A DNA stretch of 64,000 nucleotides from the NCBI GenBank assembly GCA_964412615.1, contig CAYPPK010000004.1, positions 1 to 64,000 of the forward strand, written 5' to 3'. Numbering within the stretch: position 1 is the stretch's first letter; every line of letters begins with the position of its first letter. Below the pieces are notes generated by a model. The model had not been told where the DNA came from and did no database searches. It was given only the letters and a program-made list of their open reading frames with translations. This document shows positions 39,803-47,570 of the stretch, piece after piece. A program made the translations under genes and the position numbers. Source of the stretch: CAYPPK01 sp964412615 (GTDB lineage: Bacteria > Patescibacteriota > Minisyncoccia > Sungbacterales > HO2-52-23).

Positions 39803-40134
39803 AAAATAATGGCATGCAACCCGGAGTTGATGATGGCCAGAGCCGCTGCAAATATAAACGCCCAAAGAAAACCGCGCACCCGGAAACCCGGCACCAAAGC
39901 TGCCACAGCCATTATGATTAAAGCGTCAATTACTAGGGTAAAAAGTCCTAAAGTAAGGACGTTTATCGGTAGGGTAAAAAGCAGCAGAACCGGGCGTATT
40001 ACGGCATTTACAATGGCTAATAAGATAGCCGTTATAAAAGCTGCCCCGAATCCTGTTACCTGCACTCCCGGTAAAATATAAGACCCCAGCAAGACCGCTC
40101 CGGTGCTTACTAATATGTTTATGATAGTTGCCAT
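39799..40134 (-). CDS. phage holin family 4-like membrane protein
   Basis: A 111-residue protein with four helices, of the widespread 'phage holin 4' superfamily: YILPGVQVTGFGAAFITAIL, VNAVIRPVLLLFTLPINVLT, LIIMAVAALVPGFRVRGFLW. Despite the name these are chromosomal membrane proteins of unknown role. ATG 40134 is preferred over the TTG two codons upstream. Confidence 0.85.
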   Translation of the reverse strand: MATIINILVSTGAVLLGSYILPGVQVTGFGAAFITAILLAIVNAVIRPVLLLFTLPINVLTLGLFTLVIDALIIMAVAALVPGFRVRGFLWAFIFAAALAIINSGLHAIIF

Positions 40135-40271
40135 ACGCAACTAATTATGCGCAGGTGGCGTGAAATTGATGTGAATCTTTTTCTGGCGCTTCTCAGACAA
40201 TTTTCATCTGTTGCTCTTGTAATTATGGCTAGTACTTGCAACATAATTTACTTCTGAAGTAATATTAAAAT

Positions 40272-40745
40272 ATGGATACCAAAACAGGACCAAAAGACGT
40301 ATTTTTACATCTATTAGCCATCGTGTCGCTTTATGCGGCGGCGATTGGATTTATAACGTTGATTTTTCAGTATGTGAACGTGCTGATTCCGGATCCGCTG
40401 GAACAGCAATATTACGGCCTGCAGTCCGCTTATAGCGCCATCCGCTGGTCTATTTCTTCACTGATTATTATTTTCCCGGTGTATGTCGTCGCCACCTGGT
40501 ATTTAAATAAGAGCTATGCCGCATCTCCGGAAAAACGCAATCTACCCATTCGCAAATGGCTGATTTATTTCACTTTATTTGTAGCCGCGCTCATAATTAT
40601 AGGTGATCTGGTGACTCTGGTTTTTAACCTATTGGGCGGAGAATTTACTACTCGCTTTTTGCTCAAAGTGTTTACGGTTTTCTTTGTTGCCGGAACGGTT
40701 TTTTATTATTACTTCTGGGATTTGCGCCGACATAATATTGAATAA
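40272..40745 (+). CDS. DUF5671 domain membrane protein
   Basis: A 157-residue protein with four helices: FLHLLAIVSLYAAAIGFITL, IRWSISSLIIIFPVYVVATW, WLIYFTLFVAALIIIGDLVT and a last helix ending YYYFWDLRR. It matches the DUF5671 layout, common in CPR genomes. Function is unknown. Confidence 0.8.
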   Translation: MDTKTGPKDVFLHLLAIVSLYAAAIGFITLIFQYVNVLIPDPLEQQYYGLQSAYSAIRWSISSLIIIFPVYVVATWYLNKSYAASPEKRNLPIRKWLIYFTLFVAALIIIGDLVTLVFNLLGGEFTTRFLLKVFTVFFVAGTVFYYYFWDLRRHNIE

Positions 40746-40753
40746 CTATGAAT

Positions 40754-40878
40754 CCCGCACATAACTTGCGTTGATAACTTAAGGATTAACATGGGAAATT
40801 ATTTTAATAGCTCTTGCCTAGTGTATCATGCGTACTCTTCCTTGGGGACGCATTATTCACTACGCAAGTTATGTGGGG
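40754..40878. repeat. element bounded by inverted repeats
   Basis: CACATAACTTGCGT (40758-40771) is exactly inverted at 40862-40875, and flanking CCC/GGGG extends it. Inside, ATGCGT/ACGCAT forms a second nested pair. It ends just before ATG 40880. Confidence 0.6.
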
Positions 40879-40879
40879 G

Positions 40880-41335
40880 ATGAAATACTTTATCTATATC
40901 GTTATCGGAATTGTGGCGGCGGCAATTATTGGCGGGTTTTTTATAGTCGGCTCTCCCCAAGCGGAAAGAGCAAGGCGTTTTGACGAGCAAAGAATACAAT
41001 CTTTGCAGTTTATCCAAAATTATATCGGCGAATTTTATCGGGCCAAACAGCGTCTGCCGCAGAGTTTGACGGAGCTTAATGACGAATTTCGGGGCGTTAT
41101 TGTTCCCCCTGACCCGGAAACCGGAAGTGAGTTTGGTTATGAGGCGCGCGGCCCTTTGGTTTTCGCACTGTGTGCCGACTTTAACCAGCCGAGTTTGGGA
41201 CAAACAGATAATGTGCCTAAGCCCTTATCCACCGGCCCGTTTGGGCCCGAGATTTGGGAACACGGAGCAGGCAGGGTCTGTTTTGAACGAACTATAGATC
41301 AAGATTTCTTTCCTCCCGAAAAACTTTCGCGATGA
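40880..41335 (+). CDS. membrane-anchored protein, unknown
   Basis: A 151-residue protein with an N-terminal helix (YIVIGIVAAAIIGGFFIVG) and an outside part: RRFDEQRIQSLQFIQNYIGE and YRAKQRLPQSLTELND, as in many small prepilin-like CPR proteins, then a Cys-containing end. ATG 40880 follows the inverted-repeat element. The stop overlaps the next ATG, and the upstream DUF5671 gene may belong to the same unit. Confidence 0.6.
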   Translation: MKYFIYIVIGIVAAAIIGGFFIVGSPQAERARRFDEQRIQSLQFIQNYIGEFYRAKQRLPQSLTELNDEFRGVIVPPDPETGSEFGYEARGPLVFALCADFNQPSLGQTDNVPKPLSTGPFGPEIWEHGAGRVCFERTIDQDFFPPEKLSR

Positions 41336-41808
41336 AATGGATTCTAATAACAGGCATAGTCCTGGTCTCCCTGGCTATAGTTTCAGGGCTAATTTATATT
41401 AGGGTGAATTCAATTGGGCCAGAAAAAATAGAGGAGGCTAAACCAGATCAGGTAACTGCCCCGCTTCTGGAAGAAACATTACCAGAAGGAACTGCGCAAA
41501 TAAGTGATGAAGTTGCCATGGTGGTGGTTAGATACAGTCAAAATAAATTTTACCCTGCCCAGGTAAAAGTAAATCCGGCCGGCAGCTGCCTTTTGGCGGT
41601 TTTCAATGAAGGCGATAAACCTTTGCAGATAGGCTTAAGCCCCCATCAAGCAGCCGGCGATCCGGGAGTTTCTTATCCGGAAATTCTTCCGAAACAATCC
41701 ATTATTATAGATCCGCGCTACCGAATAGAAAATATTTCTTTCCATAGTCATCAAATTCCCCGGGCGGAATTCACTGTGACTCTGGTTGGCGACTGCGGCA
41801 ATTTATAA
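41332..41808 (+). CDS. cupredoxin-like membrane-anchored protein (tentative)
   Basis: A 158-residue protein: N-terminal anchor (WILITGIVLVSLAIVSGLIYI), then a beta-rich domain VVVRYSQNKFYPAQVKVNPA, NEGDKPLQIGLSPH, and FHSHQIPRAEFTVTLVGDCG. The strand pattern recalls cupredoxins, with histidines near the usual ligand places but no ligand cysteine in the expected loop. Copper binding is doubtful. Confidence 0.45.
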   Translation: MKWILITGIVLVSLAIVSGLIYIRVNSIGPEKIEEAKPDQVTAPLLEETLPEGTAQISDEVAMVVVRYSQNKFYPAQVKVNPAGSCLLAVFNEGDKPLQIGLSPHQAAGDPGVSYPEILPKQSIIIDPRYRIENISFHSHQIPRAEFTVTLVGDCGNL

Positions 41809-41818
41809 AAAATTCGGT

Positions 41819-42757
41819 CTAGATGAAATTAGAGCCAACCAGCTCGGCGTACCCCGAGATAAAAGCTGCCGCGGTAAGGGGTTTTTTCCCGGCCAAAGTC
41901 AGTTTAAGAATGCTTAAATTGCCTCGTCCGGTTTTTACCAAAAGTTTTTCTTTATCTTCCGACCAAACATATCCGGGCAAACCAGCGGACGCGTCCGTTT
42001 CCACAGCTGTACCTGCTTCAATCTTAATTCGGTAGATTTTATCTTTGCTGGGAGCCAAAGTCCAAGTACCCGGCCAAGGATTAAATGCTCTTATCATGCG
42101 GTCTATTTCTGCGGCTGGCTTTTTCCAATCAATGCGGCCGTCATCTCTCCTGAGTAGTTTGGAAAAAGTGGCTTTGGAGTCATCCTGGGCAGTAAGTTTA
42201 ATTTGTCCCGCTAAATATTTAGGCAAAGTTTCTGCTAAAAGTTCTGCTCCCAATTTGGCAAGCCGGTCATGCAGCTCGGGATATGCTGTCTGTCCAATTT
42301 TAATTTTCTTTTGGGCAACAATCTGTCCGTGATCCATTAATTCGTCCATTTTCATAATCGTAACTCCAGTTTCAGTATCGCCGGCTAAAATTGTATATTG
42401 GATCGGCGAAGGACCTCGCCAGCGCGGGAGAAGGGAAGGATGCACGTTCAAGACTCCGTACGTTGGTTTTGCTAAAATAGCAGGAGGAATTATTTTCCCG
42501 TAAGCTGCTACTACGTATAAATCAGCTTTGGGCAAATCCGAAATTTTTAAATCCTTTAAAGTTGCAGGTTGATAAACCGGTATTTTATGTTTCTGAGCCC
42601 ATTGTTTTACCGGGGGGGCGGTTAAGATTTGTTTTCTTCCCACTAATTCATCTTGATTGGTTACCACCCCGACTAAATCAAGACCGCCTTGGTATATATT
42701 TTCCAAGGAAGGCAGGGCAAATTCCGGAGTTCCCCAAAAAAGAACTGAATTATTCAT
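41819..42757 (-). CDS. fmt: methionyl-tRNA formyltransferase
   Basis: A 312-residue Fmt that formylates initiator Met-tRNA. It has an N-terminal formyltransferase fold with VLFWGTPEFALPSLE and the signature NVHPSLLPRWRGPSPIQY; the catalytic aspartate region is ETGVTIMKMDELMDHG. The C-terminal OB-like domain begins near RIDWKKPAAEIDRMIRAFNP. It overlaps the def gene by eight bases, the usual coupling of formylation and deformylation. Confidence 0.93.
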   Translation of the reverse strand: MNNSVLFWGTPEFALPSLENIYQGGLDLVGVVTNQDELVGRKQILTAPPVKQWAQKHKIPVYQPATLKDLKISDLPKADLYVVAAYGKIIPPAILAKPTYGVLNVHPSLLPRWRGPSPIQYTILAGDTETGVTIMKMDELMDHGQIVAQKKIKIGQTAYPELHDRLAKLGAELLAETLPKYLAGQIKLTAQDDSKATFSKLLRRDDGRIDWKKPAAEIDRMIRAFNPWPGTWTLAPSKDKIYRIKIEAGTAVETDASAGLPGYVWSEDKEKLLVKTGRGNLSILKLTLAGKKPLTAAAFISGYAELVGSNFI

Positions 42758-43316
42758 CGCTGATTATTTTTTCCAATTTATCAACTATGAGAGTGCCCTT
42801 AAGATGGTCTAGCTCGTGCTGCATTACTCTGGCAAAGAAATGAGAGGCGCCGCGAATGAATTTTTTGCCTGCTTCATCATAAGCCTCTAAAGTTATTTTT
42901 CCCGGACGTTTGACGGTGCCGTATTTATTGGGCACGGAAAGACAGCCTTCTGCTTCTTCTTCTTTTTTCTGGGAAATATTTTTGATTTTAGGATTGATAA
43001 AAACATAATATTTCCATTCCTTTTTTTCATAGGGCTTGCCTTCCGGATCATTCCGCCAGTCAGAGCGTTTTCTTTTAGTTCTGGTTTCGGCTCGGTCTAT
43101 TTCTTCCGCTTCTTCGGAGACAATGAAAAGCTGCAATGATTCGCCCACTTGGGGCGCGGCCAGACCCACACCGGTGGGGGTATTTTTAAGCGTTTCCTTC
43201 ATAGCTAAAATAAGGCCCTGGATTCGAGGGCTTTTAATCGTTTCCGGTTCAATTATTTGCGCCTCTTTTCGTAAGACCTTATGCGGTTCTTTTACGATGG
43301 GAAGAATTTTTGGCAT
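42750..43316 (-). CDS. def: peptide deformylase
   Basis: A 188-residue PDF. Motifs are GVGLAAPQVG (motif 1), EGCLSVP (motif 2, metal Cys) and QHELDHLKG (motif 3, HExxH). A lysine/glutamate-rich insertion of about 25 residues (ETRTKRKRSDWRNDPEGKPY) lies between motifs 1 and 2, longer than in standard enzymes. ATG 43316 (MPKILPIV) is chosen. It overlaps fmt downstream and the unknown gene upstream. Confidence 0.93.
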   Translation of the reverse strand: MPKILPIVKEPHKVLRKEAQIIEPETIKSPRIQGLILAMKETLKNTPTGVGLAAPQVGESLQLFIVSEEAEEIDRAETRTKRKRSDWRNDPEGKPYEKKEWKYYVFINPKIKNISQKKEEEAEGCLSVPNKYGTVKRPGKITLEAYDEAGKKFIRGASHFFARVMQHELDHLKGTLIVDKLEKIISDE

Positions 43317-43593
43317 TTTTCTTTTTTGAGCCAGCCCTTCTTTTTTCAAGCTTTGCCCCAGGCTTTTTGGTTAAATTTTTTAAAGCGGCAAAAAAATATT
43401 TGCCACGGGCTTCAACGGGCAAGTCTTCTTTTTGTAAAATATATTTGGCTAGCGCCCGCAAATCTGCTTCGTGATAAAGTTTGGCAATGCCAAGGTAGGC
43501 AGCAAACCTCTTTTCTTCCTGCAGAGAACGGGACAAATCGTCTGCCAAAAGATGTTCCCGGGTATGCAAATGTTTGTCGGGTTCCAGCCTCAT
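43279..43593 (-). CDS. small basic protein, unknown
   Basis: A 104-residue protein: helical first half (TREHLLADDLSRSLQEEKRF, YLGIAKLYHEADLRALAKYI), EARGKYFFAALKNL, then a lysine-rich tail. No family is named, though the pattern of a helical domain plus GKYFFAAL is seen in CPR genomes. It overlaps the def start by 38 bases and leads the def-fmt operon. Confidence 0.6.
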   Translation of the reverse strand: MRLEPDKHLHTREHLLADDLSRSLQEEKRFAAYLGIAKLYHEADLRALAKYILQKEDLPVEARGKYFFAALKNLTKKPGAKLEKRRAGSKKKNAKNSSHRKRTA

Positions 43594-43659
43594 ATCCCTT
43601 TTATAATAGCAAAAAAGGGCTTTTCATTCAACTTATTTTATGTTATTATTATTTTAACC

Positions 43660-44985
43660 ATGAAGACTAGATCGGTACATTTTATCGGCATTGGCGGCAT
43701 TGGCGTAAGCGCTCTTGCCAAATATTATCTCTCCCAAGGGGTCCGAGTTTCGGGCTCGGATTTGGTTGCCGGCGAAATAACCAAAGACTTGCAAAAAAAA
43801 GGAGCTAAAATTGTTATTGGCGCCCAGCGGGCCGCTAATCTGCCCAAAAATGTTTCGCTGGTTATTTATACTTCCGCTACCGCCCCCAATAACCCGGAAT
43901 TGCTGGCTGCCCAAAAGCGCCTGCCTAAAGCAGGGGATTTAGCCGTCAAGAGCTACCCCGAAGCCGTGGGAGAACTTACCCGCAATATGCAAACGGTTAC
44001 CGTTTCCGGTTCGCACGGCAAAAGTACTACGACCGCCCTGGCGGCTTTGGTATTAGAAAACGGCTATTTGGATCCCACTGTTATTGTCGGCACCAAACTG
44101 AAAGAATTCGGCCATTCCAATTTCCGTCCGGGAAAAAGCCCTTATTTGGTGTTGGAGGCGGACGAGTGGAACAAATCATTTTTAAATTATTCTCCCACTA
44201 TTGCTTTGGTGACCAATATTGATGCCGAACACCTGGATACCTACAAGCAGGTAGAAGAAGTTGAAAAAACTTTTGCCGAATATCTGGCCCGGGTTCCCGC
44301 GTATGGAAAGATAATTGCCAATTACGATGACCCTCGTTTGCGCCGAGTGGCCAGCGCTTTTAAGAAAAGAGTTATTTGGTATTCGCTGAAAGATAAAGAA
44401 GCCGAAATTTTGCGAAAAATTTTGCGGATTCCCGGCGAGCACAACATTTCTAACGCTTTGGCGGCTTTAAAACTCGGCCGGGCTTTGGCTATCCCCGAAC
44501 CACTGATCTTGGCAGGCTTGTCGCATTTTACCGGCACCTGGCGCCGGTTTGAATTTCGGGGCAGCTTAAATGGAGCGCAAATATTTGATGATTATGGGCA
44601 CCATCCTGCGGAAATTATGGCAACTATCAAGGCGGCTCGCTCTCGTTTTCCTTTCCGCCGGATTTGGTGCGTTTTCCAGCCGCACCAATATCAGCGCTTG
44701 AATCATCTTTGGGACAACTTTGCTTCCGCTTTTGACTTAGCGGACCGCGTCTGCCTGCTGCCGGTTTACGATGTAGCCGGCCGCGAAACCAAGGAAGCCA
44801 GGGAAGCCGTAAATTCCGAAAAACTTGCCGAGGTTTTGCTTTCCCGGGGGAAAGATGTTTGTCATCTGGCTGATTTTACCCAAGCTCGTCTTCACTTAGC
44901 GCAATCCGTCAGGCCTGGCGACGTAGTGCTAATGATGGGGGCAGGGGACATTTATAATCTCACCGGCCAATTATTTACGGCGTGA
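43660..44985 (+). CDS. murC: UDP-N-acetylmuramate--L-alanine ligase-like Mur ligase
   Basis: A 441-residue Mur ligase. It has an N-terminal Rossmann domain VHFIGIGGIGVSALAKYYLS, ATP site TVSGSHGKSTTTALAAL, central VLEADEWNKSFLNYSP and TNIDAEHLDTY, and the C-terminal DDYGHHPAEIMATI and VFQPHQYQR. The GxGGxGxS start and HHP motif place it in the MurC group, which adds L-Ala to UDP-MurNAc. A probable -10 (TATTAT, 43647-43652) would make the message leaderless. The other mur genes are at 55-63 kb. Confidence 0.88.
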   Translation: MKTRSVHFIGIGGIGVSALAKYYLSQGVRVSGSDLVAGEITKDLQKKGAKIVIGAQRAANLPKNVSLVIYTSATAPNNPELLAAQKRLPKAGDLAVKSYPEAVGELTRNMQTVTVSGSHGKSTTTALAALVLENGYLDPTVIVGTKLKEFGHSNFRPGKSPYLVLEADEWNKSFLNYSPTIALVTNIDAEHLDTYKQVEEVEKTFAEYLARVPAYGKIIANYDDPRLRRVASAFKKRVIWYSLKDKEAEILRKILRIPGEHNISNALAALKLGRALAIPEPLILAGLSHFTGTWRRFEFRGSLNGAQIFDDYGHHPAEIMATIKAARSRFPFRRIWCVFQPHQYQRLNHLWDNFASAFDLADRVCLLPVYDVAGRETKEAREAVNSEKLAEVLLSRGKDVCHLADFTQARLHLAQSVRPGDVVLMMGAGDIYNLTGQLFTA

Positions 44986-45012
44986 AAAAATATAGATATC
45001 CACAATTATAGC

Positions 45013-45042
45013 TTGACAAAAAATGGGACTTTAAGATAGGAT
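45013..45042 (+). promoter_or_regulatory. promoter of leader 1
   Basis: TTGACA, 18-base spacer, TAGGAT. The start is predicted near 45049, two or three bases before a short ORF. Confidence 0.65.
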
Positions 45043-45048
45043 TATTTT

Positions 45049-45242
45049 TGTATGCAAAGAGGCAGTCATATAAAATCCTTTATTATTTGGATGATCCTCC
45101 TTATGGGCTTTAGGCCGGGGGTTTATTTGAGTGCTTCTTTGGTGAGAATTAGATAATCTTGGAAAAAGAAACTTTCAAATCAGCCCCTTGGCAAATGCCA
45201 AGGGGCTGATTTAGTACCCTCCCAATAAGGGAAGAAAGGAAG
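45049..45242 (+). promoter_or_regulatory. structured leader RNA 1
   Basis: It contains a segment with GGGGG and ATTTGAGTGC (about 45117-45134), then a perfect 16-bp hairpin AATCAGCCCCTTGGCA/TGCCAAGGGGCTGATT (about 45178-45211) followed by TAGT. The 5' arm of that hairpin can instead pair with the upstream GGGG..ATTTG segment. Leader 2 (about 45564-45660) repeats this organisation. Confidence 0.55.
45052..45156 (+). CDS. possible leader peptide
   Basis: A 34-residue hydrophobic ORF, MQRGSHIKSFIIWMILLMGF onward, starting two or three bases after the predicted transcription start. It covers the GGGG..ATTTG segment that competes with the downstream hairpin, so its translation could influence folding. 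It may equally be a chance ORF. Confidence 0.3.
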   Translation: MQRGSHIKSFIIWMILLMGFRPGVYLSASLVRIR

Positions 45243-45479
45243 GTGATTGACTTGTTCGTCGTTACTGTCTTTGCTCAGCGTGGCATGGCAGAAGTAGTCA
45301 AAACAGGCCTCGAGGACCTTTCGCGTAGAGGCAGTGTTAAGAACGTACAGTGGTCTGACCTCTACACGGCTGGCCTGGTGGTCCCTCGGGGGGTTCTCGA
45401 GGAAGCGATGAAGGTCGTCGAGCAGATCAAGGACATCGGCGGCGTTCGCCATGCTACCATCCAGGCTGTCGCCTCCTGA
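45243..45479 (+). CDS. stand-alone Lrp/AsnC (RAM)-like ligand-binding domain
   Basis: A 78-residue protein with the beta-alpha-beta-beta-alpha-beta pattern of an AsnC/Lrp ligand-binding domain: LFVVTVFAQRGMAEVVKTGL, VKNVQWSDLYTAGLVVPRG, then VVEQIKDIGGVRHATIQAVA. No DNA-binding domain is attached. The start is GTG with AGGAAG upstream. It is GC-rich at third positions, unlike neighbours. It sits behind leader RNA 1 and is followed by the hairpin GGACGCG/CGCGTCC. Confidence 0.55.
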   Translation: MIDLFVVTVFAQRGMAEVVKTGLEDLSRRGSVKNVQWSDLYTAGLVVPRGVLEEAMKVVEQIKDIGGVRHATIQAVAS

Positions 45480-45486
45480 AGAACTC

Positions 45487-45518
45487 GGACGCGGATCCCC
45501 CCACGGGATTCGCGTCCA
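45487..45518 (+). terminator. hairpin after the 45243 gene
   Basis: GGACGCGGATCCC against GGGATTCGCGTCC. The following sequence is A-rich rather than T-rich, so terminator strength is uncertain. Confidence 0.5.
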
Positions 45519-45551
45519 CCCAAATTTAAAAATATGCAAAACAGAAATTGG

Positions 45552-45660
45552 TATAACTTTTTCTTCTTTTTTAACCCACATCTTCAGGGGCTAATTTGAG
45601 TGCTGCTTAAATAACAAGAAACATTCGCATCAGCCCCTGAAGTTGGGGCTGATTTAGTTC
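45552..45660 (+). promoter_or_regulatory. promoter (-10) and structured leader RNA 2
   Basis: An extended -10 TGGTATAAC (45549-45557) precedes CTTCAGGGGCT, then ATTTGAGTGCTGCTT as in leader 1, then AGCCCCTGAAG. The hairpin ATCAGCCCC/GGGGCTGAT lies near 45630-45655. AGCCCCTGAAG pairs perfectly over 11 bases with the upstream CTTCAGGGGCT, so two exclusive folds exist. Confidence 0.55.
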
Positions 45661-45689
45661 TATCCATGTACCAAACCCAAGGAGGGCAC

Positions 45690-45914
45690 ATGAGTGAAGG
45701 GAATCGGGTGCTGTCGCTCCAGAAGAGAATCCCTCTTGCCAGGGTGGTGGAAGCTATCGCTGCCACCCTGCGACTCGGCGAGACGGGTCTCTGCCGGGTC
45801 CACGCAGTGAATATGGTTCTTCTCGGACCCCACGAGGTCCGAGTGATGATTACCGTGGAAGGTCAGAGCCATCGCGCTTTAAAGAAGCAATGGCGTGAGA
45901 TCTTCCGTGGTTAA
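45690..45914 (+). CDS. small GC-rich protein, unknown
   Basis: A 74-residue protein: MSEGNRVLSLQKRIPLARVV, then EAIAATLRLGETGLCRVHAV, VRVMITVEGQSHRALKKQW. It looks alpha/beta but no family is recognised. ATG 45690 follows AAGGAGGGCAC. Codon choice is GC-rich as in the 45243 gene, with which it shares leader architecture. A terminator follows. Confidence 0.55.
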   Translation: MSEGNRVLSLQKRIPLARVVEAIAATLRLGETGLCRVHAVNMVLLGPHEVRVMITVEGQSHRALKKQWREIFRG

Positions 45915-45921
45915 CCAGGCC

Positions 45922-45957
45922 AAGATGCAGGTCGCCAGCATGGGGCCTGCATCTTTT
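45922..45957 (+). terminator. intrinsic terminator
   Basis: AGATGCAGG/CCTGCATCT followed by TTTT. Confidence 0.75.
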
Positions 45958-46022
45958 AAATTTACATCCATCCAACGATCGTGGAATGAGTGTAAATTTA
46001 AACTTAAGATTACCCATGCTCA

Positions 46023-46051
46023 TTGACTACTCATCTAAAATTTTAGATAAT
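46023..46051 (+). promoter_or_regulatory. leaderless promoter of the S41 peptidase
   Basis: TTGACT, 17-base spacer, GATAAT. Six bases then lead to ATG 46058, so the message should start on the start codon. Confidence 0.7.
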
Positions 46052-46057
46052 ATTTAT

Positions 46058-47284
46058 ATGTCTCCCGTTTGGCAAAAATATCAGAAATTTTTTATTGTTT
46101 TTATTGCCCTAGTCGTAGTCGGGGCCAGTTTTTTTGCTGGGGTTTATTTCGGTTATGAAAACAGACCGGGGGTTGAAAAAGTACTGGGAATTACGGGAAA
46201 AGAAACTCCGCCCCAATTAACTGAAGTTGATTTTAATCTTTTTTGGGAAGTTTGGTCGCAGCTAGAAAACAAATACGTAGATAAAGATAAAATTAACCGA
46301 AATGAGTTAGTTTTAGGAGCCATCTCCGGCTTGGTGAAATCTTTAAAAGACCCGTATACGGAATTTTTACCGCCTGCTTTAAATAAGCAATTTCAAGAAG
46401 ATATTCGCGGCTCTTTTGGCGGCATTGGCGCGGAAATCGGCATTCGGAAAGGAACGCTTACGATTATCGCGCCTTTGGAAGATACGCCGGCCGAACGCGC
46501 CGGGTTGAAACCGGGCGACAGAATTTTGCGGGTTGATGACAAGGATACCGCAGACCTTAATTTGGATGAAGCGGTGCGTCTGATTCGCGGCAACCCCGGA
46601 ACGGAAGTAAAGCTTTTGGTTTTTCGCGATTCTTTTGACCAGCCCAGGGAGTTCAAAGTTATTCGTGATGTCATAAAAATTAAAATCGTAACGACGGAAA
46701 AAAGAGCAGACGGGGTATTTGTAATTAAACTTAATCACTTTACCGAAAATGCCGCTTTTGAGTTCCGCAAAGCGGTACAGGCTTTCTTTGATTCCGGATC
46801 AGACAAGTTGGTTTTAGACTTGCGAAATAATCCGGGCGGTTTTCTTTCGGTAGCGGTGGATATTGCTAGTTGGTTTTTGCCGCCCGGTGAAATAGTGGCT
46901 CGGGAAAAATTTGGAGACGGCAGTGAAGATATTTATCGTTCCAGCGGCTATCGCTTCTTGGAGAAAATCCCTATGGTAGTGCTTATCAATGAAGGTTCAG
47001 CTTCCGCTTCTGAAATTGTGGCTGGCGCCTTGCGAGATGTGCGGGGAGTTAAACTAGTGGGCGCCAAAACTTTCGGCAAAGGATCAGTGCAAGAAGTCCA
47101 GCCGCTTAAGGGAGGATCATCTTTGAAAATTACCATTGCGAAGTGGCTTACCCCTAATGGCACGGAAATAAACGGCACTGGTCTGGAGCCGGACGTAAAA
47201 GTTGAACTTCCTTCAACCGAAGAACTGGATCCAAAACGAGATCTTATTCTGGAAAAAGGCATTGAAATTTTGAAAGGTTTATAG
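46058..47284 (+). CDS. carboxy-terminal processing peptidase (S41)
   Basis: A 408-residue membrane-anchored S41 protease: anchor FFIVFIALVVVGASFFAGVY, a helical linker, PDZ domain (GIGAEIGIRKGTLTIIAPLE to about LVFRD), then the catalytic domain with LDLRNNPGGFLSVAVDIASW. The serine is in INEGSASASEIVAGAL and the lysine in GAKTFGKGSVQ. It trims C-termini of secreted or membrane proteins. The promoter spacing supports ATG 46058 over upstream alternatives. Confidence 0.92.
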   Translation: MSPVWQKYQKFFIVFIALVVVGASFFAGVYFGYENRPGVEKVLGITGKETPPQLTEVDFNLFWEVWSQLENKYVDKDKINRNELVLGAISGLVKSLKDPYTEFLPPALNKQFQEDIRGSFGGIGAEIGIRKGTLTIIAPLEDTPAERAGLKPGDRILRVDDKDTADLNLDEAVRLIRGNPGTEVKLLVFRDSFDQPREFKVIRDVIKIKIVTTEKRADGVFVIKLNHFTENAAFEFRKAVQAFFDSGSDKLVLDLRNNPGGFLSVAVDIASWFLPPGEIVAREKFGDGSEDIYRSSGYRFLEKIPMVVLINEGSASASEIVAGALRDVRGVKLVGAKTFGKGSVQEVQPLKGGSSLKITIAKWLTPNGTEINGTGLEPDVKVELPSTEELDPKRDLILEKGIEILKGL

Positions 47285-47293
47285 CTGCTTCTT

Positions 47294-47569
47294 ATGAAGC
47301 TAAAATGCGCCAGCATTAGAATTTCGGGAAAGGTGCAGGGTGTTGCCTTTAGATACGGCGTAAAGGAGCAGGCAGATAAGTTAGGTCTAGTTGGTTTTAC
47401 CAAAAACGAAACCGACGGTTCGGTGATAATTGTTGTCGAAGGAGAAGAAAAAAAGTTGCAAAAGCTTATTGAATGGGCTAGGGTGGGAACAAAATGGGCG
47501 GAAGTTGACAGCGTAGAAGTTGAATGGAAAGAAGCGCCGGGAGAATTTAAAGATTTTGATATTAAATAA
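47294..47569 (+). CDS. acyP: acylphosphatase
   Basis: A 91-residue acylphosphatase. The phosphate loop is GKVQGVAFRYGVKEQADKL, with the catalytic arginine in FRYG, and the asparagine is in VGFTKNETDGSV. It hydrolyses acyl phosphates such as acetyl- or glyceryl-phosphates. It directly follows the S41 peptidase gene and is followed within a base by rplI. Confidence 0.92.
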   Translation: MKLKCASIRISGKVQGVAFRYGVKEQADKLGLVGFTKNETDGSVIIVVEGEEKKLQKLIEWARVGTKWAEVDSVEVEWKEAPGEFKDFDIK

Positions 47570-47570
47570 A

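Noticed and set aside
40147..40257. 36-codon frame between the holin-like and DUF5671 genes
   Set aside because: No ribosome site, no recognisable composition, and it overlaps the probable promoter region.
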